This document shows positions 8,706 to 16,990 of a stretch of DNA of 64,000 bases, one piece after another. Source of the DNA: Allonocardiopsis opalescens (GTDB lineage Bacteria; Actinomycetota; Actinomycetes; Streptosporangiales; Streptosporangiaceae); the NCBI RefSeq assembly GCF_003002095.1, contig NZ_PVZC01000001.1:1302001-1366000 (forward strand). Reading direction: 5' to 3'. The number at the start of each line of letters is the position of its first letter. The stretch's first letter is position 1. The translations under genes were made by a program, and so were the position numbers. The notes under the pieces were generated by a model. The model was not told where the DNA came from. It did no database searches and was given only the letters and a program-made list of their open reading frames with translations.

Positions 8706-8988
8706 GCCGGACCGCCCGATCGAAACGTTTCACATCCTGCTCGGCGAAGCGGCCCGCCGGACCCTGCGGAGCCGGGTCCGGCAAGCCTGCCATCGCTGCC
8801 GCTGAGGCGCCCCCGGGTCGTACGTCCGGGACATGACCCGCTTCCACCTGGATTTTCGGCAGACTGTGACTACGGTCACCTGAAGGGCTTGACGTTCCGG
8901 CGTGATCAACGTACGTTCACGGCAGCTATAAAACGTTTTAAGTTCTCGTCCGGTGCGCACCCCGCTGAACGTCCCCCTGGGAGAGGCG
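8706..8988. promoter_or_regulatory. Control region of the GH78 gene with two LacI-type palindromes
   Basis: GAAACGTTTC (8722-8731) and the perfect 12-bp TAAAACGTTTTA (8929-8940) both centre on AACGTT, the core typical of LacI/CcpA-family operators. Between them lies a candidate promoter, TTGACG (8889-8894) with 17 bp to TACGTT (8912-8917), placing the second palindrome just downstream of the start point. No coding region is supported here. Confidence 0.6.
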
Positions 8989-11900
8989 ATGTCCAGACGC
9001 CGACCACTTCTGACGACCCTTGTCCTCGTACTGACCTCCGGACTGCTCGCGGCGCCCGCGAGCGCTCCCCCCGCCGCCGCGGCGGCCGCCGAGGTGTCGG
9101 TGACCGATCTGAGGGTGCAGGACGCACCGCGGCCCCTGGGCACCGACGCGGCGCGGCCGCGGCTGTCGTGGCGGCTGGAGTCGCAGCGCCGCGGCGTGCT
9201 GCAGACCGCCTACCAGATCCAGGTGGCTGCCTCCGCGGCCGCCCTGCGCGACGGCGAGGCCGAGGTGTGGGACTCCGGCCGGGTCGCCACCGGCGCGTCC
9301 GCCCACATCCCCTACGCCGGGCCGGCCCTGGAGCCGGGCACGCGCTACCACTGGCGGGTCCGCGTGTGGGACGAGGCCGGCACCCCGACCCGCTGGAGCT
9401 CCCCGAGCTGGTGGGAGACGGGGCTGTTCGACGAGGCCGACTGGCACGGCGCCGCCTGGATCGGCCGCGGCCCGGGCCGCGAGGAGCCGGAGGGCGAGCA
9501 CCCGCCCGCGCCGCGCCTGCGGCACGAGTTCGACTCCGGCGGCCCCGTCGCGCGGGCCCGCCTGTACCTCAGCGGCCTGGGCTACTCGGTCGCGCACATC
9601 AACGGCGAGCGCGTGGGCGGCTCGGTGCTCGACCCCGGCCACACCGACTACAGCGACACCGCCTTCTACACCGTCCACGACGTCACCGAGCTGCTGGACG
9701 AGGGCCCGAACGCGATCGGCGTGGAACTCGGACGAGGCTTCTACGGCATCAGCACCGACAACTCCTGGAACTGGAGCACCGCCCCCTGGTGGTCGGATCC
9801 GGAACTGCGCGCCCTGCTGGTCGTGACCCACCCCGACGGCTCGACGACCACGGTCGTCTCGGACGAGCGGTGGCGGACGAGCGACGACGGACCGACCCGC
9901 TACGACGAGGTCTTCGTCGGCGAGACCTACGACGCGCGCCTCGAACAGCCCGGCTGGAGCGAGCCCGGCTACGACGACGCAGGCTGGGAGCCGGCCGAGC
10001 CGTCGGGCGGGCCCGGCGGCGTGCTGCGGGCCCAGCCGAGCGAACCGGTCCGGGTGACCGAGACCATCACCCCCGTGGCGGTCACCGAACCTGAGCCGGG
10101 CGTCTACGTGTTCGACCTCGGCGTCCAGATCGCGGGCTGGGCGCGGCTGTCGGTGGCGGGCCCGGCCGGCACCGAGGTGTCGATGCGCTACGGCGAACGG
10201 CTCGACGGCGACGGCCTGGTGACGATCCCGCAGTACGACGACTTCCACGACGTGCCGCGCGCCCAGACCGACGTCTACACCCTGGGCGGGCACGCCGGCG
10301 GCGAGGTCTGGGAGCCGTCCTACACCTACAAGGGCTTCAGGTTCGTGGAGGTCCGCGGCCTGCCCGCGCCCCCCGAGGCGGCCACCGTCCAGGGGCGGCG
10401 GATCCACAGCGACTTCGCCTCCGTCGGCCACTTCGACAGCGGCTCGCAGCTGCTCGACACCATCCGCGGCAACACCCGCCGGGCGCTGCTCAACAACCAC
10501 CAGCACATCCCCACCGACACCCCCGTCTACGAGAAGGCCGGGTGGACCGGCGACGCGCAGCTCACCTCGACCACCGCAAGCTACGAGTTCGACATGAGCC
10601 GCTTCCACCGCAGGTACCTGGACGACATCACCGACTCCCAACTGGCCTCGGGCGAGCTGCCGACGATCGTGCCGACGCCGGGCTGGAGCTACGAAGGGCA
10701 GCCCGGCTGGCCCGCCGTGCACGGGCCCACCCCCGCCTGGGACATGGCCCTGTTCGTGCTGCCGCGCAACCTCTACGAAATGGAGGGCGATGTGCGGGCC
10801 CTTGAGCGGCACTACGACGGGATGCGCCGGTACTTCTCCTGGCTGGAGTCGCGGGTGGACGCCGAGGGGCTGTACCCGGTCGGGCTCGGCGACTGGCTCG
10901 CCCCCGGCGGCGACCCGCCGGAGGGGCCGGTGCTGAGTTCGACGGCCCACGCCTACCTGATGGCGACCTGGCTGGCCGAGACCGCCGAGATCCTCGGCGA
11001 CCCCGAGCGGGCCGAGGCCTACCAGGCCCGCGCGGGCGAGATCCGCGCCACCTTCAACGGCGCCTTCCTGGACGAGGAGGCCGGCCTCTACCGGACGCCC
11101 GGCGTGGACGAGTACCGGCAGACCTCCAACATCCTGCCGCTGGCCTTCGGACTCGTCCCCGACGAGCACGTCGACGCGGTCGTGGCCAACCTGGTCGCCG
11201 ACATCCAGGGCCGCGGCGACCGGCTGGACACCGGCGTCGTCGGCACCCGCTACCTGCTGCCCGTCCTCACCCGCCACGGCCACATCGACACGGCCTACGC
11301 CGTGGCGACCCAGACCGAGGAGCCCAGCTGGGGCTACTGGATCGAACTCGGCAACAGCTCGCTCCAGGAGCACTGGGAGGCCGACACCCGCTCCCTCAAC
11401 CACCACTTCTTCGGCTCCATCGGCCACTGGATGTTCGCCGACCTGGCCGGCATCACCCCCGCCGAGCCGGGATACGCGGCGGTGCGGATCCGGCCGCACA
11501 TCCCCACCGGACTCGACCACGCCGAGGCGGCCACCGAGACGGTGCGCGGCGAGGTCGCCTCCCGGTGGCGCCGCGACGGCGAAGGCGAGTTCGAGCTGGA
11601 GGCGACGGTGCCGCCCAACGCGACGGGGGAGATCCACGTGCCGCTGCTGGGCCGGACCGCCGAGCAGGTGGCGGCCTCGCCGCAGGCCGAGTTCGCGGGC
11701 GTGCGCGAGGGCTACGCCGTCTACCGGGTCGGCTCGGGCACCTGGCGCTTCGTGGTGGCCGAGGACACCGGCGACATCTGCGTCGACCCGCAGGCGCCCA
11801 CCGTCATGCTCGGCGATGTCGACAGCGGCGTCGCGGACCGGACGGTCGCGGGCTCGTGCACCATCAACCACCGGATCCTCGATGAGGCCGACTGGTCCGG

Positions 11901-12030
11901 GCACGGCCCGTTCGTCCGGCACGTCACCGAGGTGGCGCGGAGCCTGCGCTCCGACGGCGTCATCGACGGGCGCGAGTACACCGCGCTGGTCGGCGCGGCG
12001 GCCCGCTCCGACATCGGGCGCGGCACCTAG
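8989..12030 (+). CDS. Secreted glycoside hydrolase family 78 (alpha-L-rhamnosidase-type)
   Basis: A large extracellular enzyme of 1013 residues that probably removes terminal L-rhamnose from plant glycosides or polysaccharides. The order is a signal peptide (about 1-36), an N-terminal fibronectin-like module (TDLRVQDAPRPLGTDAARPRLSW), a substrate-contacting jelly roll (ARLYLSGLGYSVAHINGERVGG is characteristic), a second beta domain, an (alpha/alpha)6 barrel with YEKAGWTGDAQL, VGLGDWLAPGG and SLQEHWEAD, and a C-terminal beta domain. About 85 further residues (from DICVDPQAP) are not part of standard GH78. The ATG at 8989 follows GGGAGAGG; the frame extends to 8953. Two LacI-type palindromes suggest induction by sugar. 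Confidence 0.92.
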   Translation: MSRRRPLLTTLVLVLTSGLLAAPASAPPAAAAAAEVSVTDLRVQDAPRPLGTDAARPRLSWRLESQRRGVLQTAYQIQVAASAAALRDGEAEVWDSGRVATGASAHIPYAGPALEPGTRYHWRVRVWDEAGTPTRWSSPSWWETGLFDEADWHGAAWIGRGPGREEPEGEHPPAPRLRHEFDSGGPVARARLYLSGLGYSVAHINGERVGGSVLDPGHTDYSDTAFYTVHDVTELLDEGPNAIGVELGRGFYGISTDNSWNWSTAPWWSDPELRALLVVTHPDGSTTTVVSDERWRTSDDGPTRYDEVFVGETYDARLEQPGWSEPGYDDAGWEPAEPSGGPGGVLRAQPSEPVRVTETITPVAVTEPEPGVYVFDLGVQIAGWARLSVAGPAGTEVSMRYGERLDGDGLVTIPQYDDFHDVPRAQTDVYTLGGHAGGEVWEPSYTYKGFRFVEVRGLPAPPEAATVQGRRIHSDFASVGHFDSGSQLLDTIRGNTRRALLNNHQHIPTDTPVYEKAGWTGDAQLTSTTASYEFDMSRFHRRYLDDITDSQLASGELPTIVPTPGWSYEGQPGWPAVHGPTPAWDMALFVLPRNLYEMEGDVRALERHYDGMRRYFSWLESRVDAEGLYPVGLGDWLAPGGDPPEGPVLSSTAHAYLMATWLAETAEILGDPERAEAYQARAGEIRATFNGAFLDEEAGLYRTPGVDEYRQTSNILPLAFGLVPDEHVDAVVANLVADIQGRGDRLDTGVVGTRYLLPVLTRHGHIDTAYAVATQTEEPSWGYWIELGNSSLQEHWEADTRSLNHHFFGSIGHWMFADLAGITPAEPGYAAVRIRPHIPTGLDHAEAATETVRGEVASRWRRDGEGEFELEATVPPNATGEIHVPLLGRTAEQVAASPQAEFAGVREGYAVYRVGSGTWRFVVAEDTGDICVDPQAPTVMLGDVDSGVADRTVAGSCTINHRILDEADWSGHGPFVRHVTEVARSLRSDGVIDGREYTALVGAAARSDIGRGT

Positions 12031-12103
12031 CCGGCCTGCCGCCCCCGTCCCGGTGCGCGCCCGCCGCGCACCGGGACGGCCGCCGGCCCCCGCGGACCGC
12101 CGG

Positions 12104-12430
12104 TCAGCCGCCGGGCCGCCCGGGCGGGACCAGGGCGGCCAGCGGCACGTGGTGCTGGCCCCGGTGGACGTCGCGGTCGTGCAGCCCGCCCTGGGAGGCG
12201 GCGCGGGGGAAGGAGAGCTTCACGACCCTGAGCGCGGGGATCCGGAAGAAGCGGACCTCGCCCGCCGGGACGCCGTAGAGCCGGGCGATCACCTCCTCGT
12301 TCAGGAAGTCCTCGTCGGCGGCCATGGCGTAGCCCTCGGCGTCGCGCATGAACAGCTCCATGGTGACCCAGAAGGGGCCGGCGTTCTTGGAGCGGACCTC
12401 CAGGGCGAGGTCGCCCAGGGTCTCAGGCAT
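12104..12430 (-). CDS. DUF4387 domain-containing protein
   Basis: A 108-residue protein beginning LGDLALEVRSKNAGPFWVTMELFM, the signature of DUF4387. These proteins almost always accompany an AtuA-like (DUF1446) partner. That is the case here: its ATG overlaps the end of the AtuA-like gene by 8 bp. The conserved domain ends near residue 85, and the Arg/His/Pro-rich tail may be a poorly conserved extension. The biochemical role is unknown; a small subunit of a hydratase or CoA-dependent enzyme has been suggested by context. Confidence 0.88.
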   Translation of the reverse strand: MPETLGDLALEVRSKNAGPFWVTMELFMRDAEGYAMAADEDFLNEEVIARLYGVPAGEVRFFRIPALRVVKLSFPRAASQGGLHDRDVHRGQHHVPLAALVPPGRPGG

Positions 12431-13799
12431 CGGCGGCGGCCTTTCGGTACTCGGTGCGGAACAGGGCCGTGGGGCTGTCCACGTCGACGGTGTGGTTCAG
12501 GACGAACTCGTAGGCCGGGCCCCGCTCGGTCTCGGCGGGGGAGAAGGGGAAGGCCAGGCTCGGCAGGTAGGCCATGTCGGCGGTCGGCAGGTGCAGCATC
12601 AGCGGGTTGGCCACCTTCGCCACGGCCGTGGCCGTCGCCTGGTCGGCCGCCTGGACCAGCAGCATCACGCCGACCTCGCGCGGCGGTCCGCTGGCCGGGT
12701 CGAGTTCGCCGAGGACGGCGTTGTGGCCGTAGAGGCGGAGGTCGACGGCGTAGTCGTCGGGGGCGAGGCCGAGCGTCCGGCTGACGCGGTCGGCGAGGAC
12801 CTTGCGCAGCAGCGCGGCCCAGTCCTCGATCTGGCCCAGGATGCGCGGGTCGCGGATCGCGGAGAAGGACATGGTCTGGTAGCCGCTGATCCGGGCCCCC
12901 TCCAGCTTGATCGTGTGCTGCTCGGCCGGCTCGAAGCGCGAGCCCTCCACCCGCACGGTCCGCTCGTCGAGCGCGCGGTAGTCCGCTGCGGACACGTCGA
13001 GCGTGCCGGCGGGCTCGCGCATCCGGAAGGGGTCGGCCGTCTCGTAGAGCATGTGGGCCGCGACCGAGGTGGGGGTGCAGGCGACCGTGGGGTCGAGCGG
13101 TTCGATGGTGAAGCCGTCATGGTCGATGGTGGCGAACACGCCGCCGGCGCGCGGGTCGGTGGTGCACTGGCCGCCGCACTCGACGATCTTCGCGGCGTGC
13201 CAGGTGGGTCCGGGCGGCATCCCGCGCATCAGCGGGTAGGCGGCCGCGACGGCGGTGTCGGTGGCGCGCCCGGCCAGCACGACCTGGGCGCCGGCCCGCA
13301 GCGCGGCCTCGATCGGTTCGTGGCCCATCATGCCGACGATGTGCGTGCACTCGCGCAGCGTCCCGGGCTCCAGCTCGCCCATCGGCGGCAGCGGCCGCAC
13401 CGCCCCGGCGGCGAGCCGCTCGGCGAGCGGCTCGGGGCTCTGCTCGCTGTAGACGGTGGCGACGGTCAGGCCGAGCCCGTCCTCGGCCAGGATCTCCGCG
13501 GTGATGCCGGCGACCCAGTCGACGCCGCCGTCGGTCCCGCTGGTGCCGCAGGAGCCGACGATGAGCGGGATCCGGGCCCGCGCGGCCGCGTTCAGCAGGA
13601 TCCGCAGGTCCGCGGCGACGGCCGCCCGCGCGGTCTTGGGCGTCCCCGACCCGAGGTAGTGGGGTCCTGAGTCGGTGGAGCCGCCGTCGATCGCGATGAC
13701 GTCGGCGCCCAGGGCGAGCCCGCGTTCCACCGTCTCGGGCGGGAATCCCGCGCCCAGCATGCCCGCGGGTACCAGGACGCGCACTGAGCTGTCGTTCAC
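12423..13799 (-). CDS. AtuA-like (DUF1446) acyclic terpene utilisation family protein
   Basis: A protein of 458 residues. It carries the DUF1446 features MLGAGFPPETVERGL, DVIAIDGGSTDSGPHYLG, IVGSCGTSGTDGG and IVECGGQCTTDP. Members occur in terpene, branched-acid and hydroxy-acid degradation clusters. The GTG at 13799 is chosen because AAGGAAG lies upstream at suitable spacing; reading further up in frame gives no conserved sequence. It is the third gene of an operon after an MFS transporter and a D-2-hydroxyacid dehydrogenase and is coupled to the DUF4387 gene. The substrate is unknown. Confidence 0.9.
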   Translation of the reverse strand: MNDSSVRVLVPAGMLGAGFPPETVERGLALGADVIAIDGGSTDSGPHYLGSGTPKTARAAVAADLRILLNAAARARIPLIVGSCGTSGTDGGVDWVAGITAEILAEDGLGLTVATVYSEQSPEPLAERLAAGAVRPLPPMGELEPGTLRECTHIVGMMGHEPIEAALRAGAQVVLAGRATDTAVAAAYPLMRGMPPGPTWHAAKIVECGGQCTTDPRAGGVFATIDHDGFTIEPLDPTVACTPTSVAAHMLYETADPFRMREPAGTLDVSAADYRALDERTVRVEGSRFEPAEQHTIKLEGARISGYQTMSFSAIRDPRILGQIEDWAALLRKVLADRVSRTLGLAPDDYAVDLRLYGHNAVLGELDPASGPPREVGVMLLVQAADQATATAVAKVANPLMLHLPTADMAYLPSLAFPFSPAETERGPAYEFVLNHTVDVDSPTALFRTEYRKAAADA

Positions 13800-13845
13800 G
13801 TGGTCACTTCCTTGTCGTGGGTCCGGCGTGAGGGGCGGTGCCCGG

Positions 13846-14796
13846 TCAGGGCTCGTCCGCCCCCGTGCGGCCGGCCGGATGGTTGACCGGGCTGGCGGGC
13901 TCGCCGCGCAGCGCGGCGAGCAGTTCGTGTGCCGCGCCGATGTCGGCCGCCCGGCGGGCCTCGGCGGTCTGGCCCGCCATGTGCGAGTACACGGTGATGC
14001 CCTCGACACCGCGCAGCGGGCTGTCGGCGGGCAGCGGCTCGGTGCCGGCCACGTCGAGCTGCGCGCCGGCGATCTGCCCGGTGGACACGGCCCGCACCAG
14101 GGCCGCCTCGTCCACGATCCCGCCGCGGGCCGTGTTGACCAGGACCGCCGTGGGCTTCATCGCGGCGAAGGCGTCGGCGCCGAACAGGTGGCGGGTGGCC
14201 GGGCCGAGCGCGGTGTGCACCGAGACGTAGTCGGACTCCCGCAGCAGCTCCGCCAGGCCGGTGAAGCGCAGCTCGCGCGCGGCCGGGTCGGGATACCGCG
14301 TGGTGCACAGCACCCGCATGCCGAAGGCGCGCGCCAGCGGGACGACGGCGCGCGCCGCGGGGCCGTACCCGACCAGGCCGAGGACGGCGCCGCGCAGCTC
14401 GCGGCCGCTGCGGCGCGGCCAGCCGCCCTCGCCGACGCCGCGCGCCAGGTCGACCAGCCCGCGGGCGGCGGCCAGCAGCAGGCCCATCGTGTACTCGGCG
14501 ACGGCATTGCTGTTGACGCCCGGCAGGTTGCTGACCCGGATGCCCAGCCGGGTGGCGGCCTCGACGTCGACGGAGTCGTATCCGACCCCCGCGCGCACGA
14601 TCGCGCGCAGCGAGCCGGCCTGTTCCAGCACCCGCGCGGTCAGGGGGTCGTTGGCGACGATCGCCCCTTCCACGCCGGCCAGCGCCGCCGCGTCGCCGCC
14701 GGTGCGGTAGGCGACCTGGTGGCCGGCCCGGACGAGCACGGCGTCCGCCTCGCTGCCGGGGTGCGAGTAGTCGGTGGTGACCAGGATCTTCGACAT
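13846..14796 (-). CDS. D-isomer-specific 2-hydroxyacid dehydrogenase
   Basis: A 316-residue NAD(P)H-dependent oxidoreductase that interconverts a 2-oxo acid and a D-2-hydroxy acid. The catalytic triad is recognisable: Arg in NTARGGIVDE, Glu in VAGTEPLPADSPL and His in YSHMAGQT. The Rossmann loop reads GLVGYGPAARAV, with Ala in place of the third Gly. LPGVNSNAVAEYTMGLLLA precedes it as in phosphoglycerate and phosphonate dehydrogenases. It lies 7 bp after the MFS gene and 46 bp before the AtuA-like gene in one operon. Confidence 0.92.
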   Translation of the reverse strand: MSKILVTTDYSHPGSEADAVLVRAGHQVAYRTGGDAAALAGVEGAIVANDPLTARVLEQAGSLRAIVRAGVGYDSVDVEAATRLGIRVSNLPGVNSNAVAEYTMGLLLAAARGLVDLARGVGEGGWPRRSGRELRGAVLGLVGYGPAARAVVPLARAFGMRVLCTTRYPDPAARELRFTGLAELLRESDYVSVHTALGPATRHLFGADAFAAMKPTAVLVNTARGGIVDEAALVRAVSTGQIAGAQLDVAGTEPLPADSPLRGVEGITVYSHMAGQTAEARRAADIGAAHELLAALRGEPASPVNHPAGRTGADEP

Positions 14797-14803
14797 CCGC
14801 CCC

Positions 14804-16087
14804 TCACAGGACCCGCGCCGCCGCCGCGCGGCGGCTCAGCACCAGGACGCGCAGCACCACGGCGACCGCGAGCGCGGCGAGCAGCGCGGCGTCGGCCGGC
14901 ATGAAGCGCCAGCCGGTGACCTCCACCATGGCGCCGACCAGGGTGGGCCCGAGGAAGCCGCCCGAGGCCCAGCCGACCGTGTACAGGCCGGTGTAGACGC
15001 CGAACATCCCGGCCGAGGGGGCGAGGTTCCACAGGATCACCGCGGCGTTGACCAGGAAGCCCGAGGCGCCGACCGCGCCCACGCACAGGGCGACCACGGC
15101 CGCGGTCGGCGTGTTGACCAGGGCGCCGACCGTGAGCGCGGCGGCGAACAGCGCCATTCCGGCGGCCATGACCCGCAGCCGGCCGATCCGCTCCGACAGC
15201 AGCGCCACCGGGAAGGCGGCCAGGATGAAGGCCACCCCGCTGGGCAGGGTGAGCCCGCCGGCGCTGCCGCGCGACAGCCCCAGCGCCTCCATCCCGTAGG
15301 GCGTGACCAGCGAGCGCGACGCGGCCCAGGCGCAGCCGAACAGCAGGATGGCCACGATGATGAGCAGCCGCTCCCGGTTGGGGTCGCGGATGATGTCGGA
15401 GAGGATGTCGCGCATGCGCGTCGGCGGCGCGCCCTCGGCCCGGCCCCCGTTCGCGGCGGCGTCCTCGGCCGCGGCGGCCCGGTAGGCGGGCGAGGTGCTG
15501 TCGCGGACGCAGGCGACGAGCACCGCCGCCGACACCAGCATCAGCAGGGCGGGCACGGAGAAGGACAGCACCGGATAGGAGTCGACCAGGAAGAGGCTGA
15601 TCAGCGCCGAGACGACGATGGTCAGGCTGGCCGCCGCCTTCACGGCGGCATTGGCCCTGCTGCGCCGCTCGGGCCGGATGTAGTCGGGGAGCAGCGCCTC
15701 GGCGATCGGCTTGAAGCTGTTGCACACCAGCGCGTAGGCGAACATCAGCGCGATGAGCACCGGCAGCGAGCCTGCCAGCGGGATCGAGGCGAACAGCAGG
15801 GCGGCGACGGGCATGCCGACCGCCAGGTAGGGGATCCGCCGGCCCCACCGGGTGCGGGTGTTGTCCGACCGGTTGCCGATCCAGGGCTGGACGAAGATGC
15901 CCAGCAGGTTGTCCATGCCCATCAGCGCGCCGACGAGCGCGGCGCTGGCCACGTACTCGCGCAGCAGCGGCGGCACCTGCGCGTCGTAGAAGTTCCAGGT
16001 CGACTCCTGCGCGAAGACCGCGAGCACCACGAAGAAGGTGATCGTGCGCCCCGCCGTACGGCCGGCGGGGGCGTCCAGTGCCGTCAT
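14804..16087 (-). CDS. MFS transporter, SLC45/GPH-like
   Basis: A 12-helix membrane permease of 427 residues with a cytoplasmic loop between TM6 and TM7 (about residues 205-235). NRSDNTRTRWGRRIPYL after TM2 is typical of sugar:cation and SLC45-like carriers. It is the promoter-proximal gene of the operon, so it probably imports the acid or sugar acid that the enzymes degrade. GGGAGGT stands just before the ATG. The promoter and a 16-bp operator lie at 16140-16168. Confidence 0.87.
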   Translation of the reverse strand: MTALDAPAGRTAGRTITFFVVLAVFAQESTWNFYDAQVPPLLREYVASAALVGALMGMDNLLGIFVQPWIGNRSDNTRTRWGRRIPYLAVGMPVAALLFASIPLAGSLPVLIALMFAYALVCNSFKPIAEALLPDYIRPERRSRANAAVKAAASLTIVVSALISLFLVDSYPVLSFSVPALLMLVSAAVLVACVRDSTSPAYRAAAAEDAAANGGRAEGAPPTRMRDILSDIIRDPNRERLLIIVAILLFGCAWAASRSLVTPYGMEALGLSRGSAGGLTLPSGVAFILAAFPVALLSERIGRLRVMAAGMALFAAALTVGALVNTPTAAVVALCVGAVGASGFLVNAAVILWNLAPSAGMFGVYTGLYTVGWASGGFLGPTLVGAMVEVTGWRFMPADAALLAALAVAVVLRVLVLSRRAAAARVL

Positions 16088-16139
16088 CGGCGACCTCCCA
16101 GCACCTGCGGCCGCCTCGGTGTGACGCCGCTCACGGGCA

Positions 16140-16168
16140 CCCTAATTTTGCTATAGCAAAAATGTCAA
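16140..16168 (-). promoter_or_regulatory. Promoter of the MFS operon with GntR operator in the spacer
   Basis: On the minus strand, TTGACA (16163-16168) and a weak TTAGGG (16140-16145) are 17 bp apart. The spacer is almost exactly filled by the perfect 16-bp palindrome TTTTGCTATAGCAAAA (16146-16161). The divergent GntR/FCD gene begins 52 bp away, so this is its likely operator. Confidence 0.7.
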
Positions 16169-16199
16169 AGGGGGCTTAACGGATTTGCGATGGAGAAGC

Positions 16200-16205
16200 T
16201 AGGAT
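16200..16205 (+). promoter_or_regulatory. -10 box of a leaderless GntR transcript
   Basis: TAGGAT lies seven bases before the ATG at 16213. There is no ribosome-binding sequence in between, so the mRNA is probably leaderless. Confidence 0.45.
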
Positions 16206-16212
16206 CGGCCGC

Positions 16213-16947
16213 ATGACTCCCGGGGGACTGCACGCGCTGACGCCCGACACCCTCGCCGACCGCGCCTACCGCGCCGTCCGCGACGCGATCAGCACCGGCG
16301 AGCTGCGGCCCGGCGAGAAGGTCACCGAGCGCGGGCTCGCCCAGCGGCTGTCGGTCAGCCCCACCCCGGTCCGCGAGGCGATCCGCCGCCTGGAGCAGGA
16401 CGGCCTCATCGAGCGCACCGGGCCGCGCACGGTCGTCGTCGCCGCCATGGAGGACACCGCGATCCAGCAGCTCGCCGAGGCCGAGCTCGCGCTGCGCGGC
16501 CTGGTCGCCCGCTTCGCGGCGCACCACGCCACCGCCGGCCAGCTCGACGCGCTCGACGCCATCCTCGACGACGCCGACGACCGCCTCATCGTCATCAAGC
16601 AGCGCGCCAGCGAGGGCCGGCCCGTCGAACGGCACGTCAGCGAGCTCTTCGACACCATGCAGCGCTTCAACGACGCCGTGGCCGCCTGCGCCGGCAACCC
16701 CGTCCTGGTGCGGCTGCTGGAGCAGACCCGGGTGTTCTCCCGCGAGGAGCGCCGCAGCCGGCTGCTGCGGCGGGCCGCCGTCGACCAGCGCTTCGGCCTC
16801 GACCGCTACACCAGCCACCGCGCCCTCGTCCGCGCCCTGCGCGAGGGCGACGCGGAGGCGGCCGAGCGGATCGCGGTCGCGGACGCCCGCGGCGGGCTCG
16901 CCGACCTGCGCCGCCCGCCGGAGGACCCACCCGCCGCCGCGGACTGA
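16213..16947 (+). CDS. GntR-family regulator with FCD domain
   Basis: A 244-residue repressor. The winged helix (about residues 15-80) contains ITRGEL-type spacing here read as ISTGELRPGEKVTERGLAQ, and SVSPTPVREAIRRLEQDGLIE as the recognition helix. The C-terminal FCD domain carries the conserved helices and the ligand-binding His in SHRALVRAL. It is divergent from the MFS/hydroxyacid dehydrogenase/AtuA/DUF4387 operon and shares its control region, so it probably senses the substrate of that operon. Confidence 0.9.
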   Translation: MTPGGLHALTPDTLADRAYRAVRDAISTGELRPGEKVTERGLAQRLSVSPTPVREAIRRLEQDGLIERTGPRTVVVAAMEDTAIQQLAEAELALRGLVARFAAHHATAGQLDALDAILDDADDRLIVIKQRASEGRPVERHVSELFDTMQRFNDAVAACAGNPVLVRLLEQTRVFSREERRSRLLRRAAVDQRFGLDRYTSHRALVRALREGDAEAAERIAVADARGGLADLRRPPEDPPAAAD

Positions 16948-16990
16948 CCGTGCGCCGCGAACCGCGCTCCGGCGAGCGGGCGGCCCGGGC

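Noticed and set aside
8938..11922. Long minus-strand open frame of 994 codons opposite the rhamnosidase
   Set aside because: It is antisense to a well-supported GH78 enzyme, its translation is dominated by Val, Gly, Arg and Ala without any domain, and it arises from third-position GC bias.
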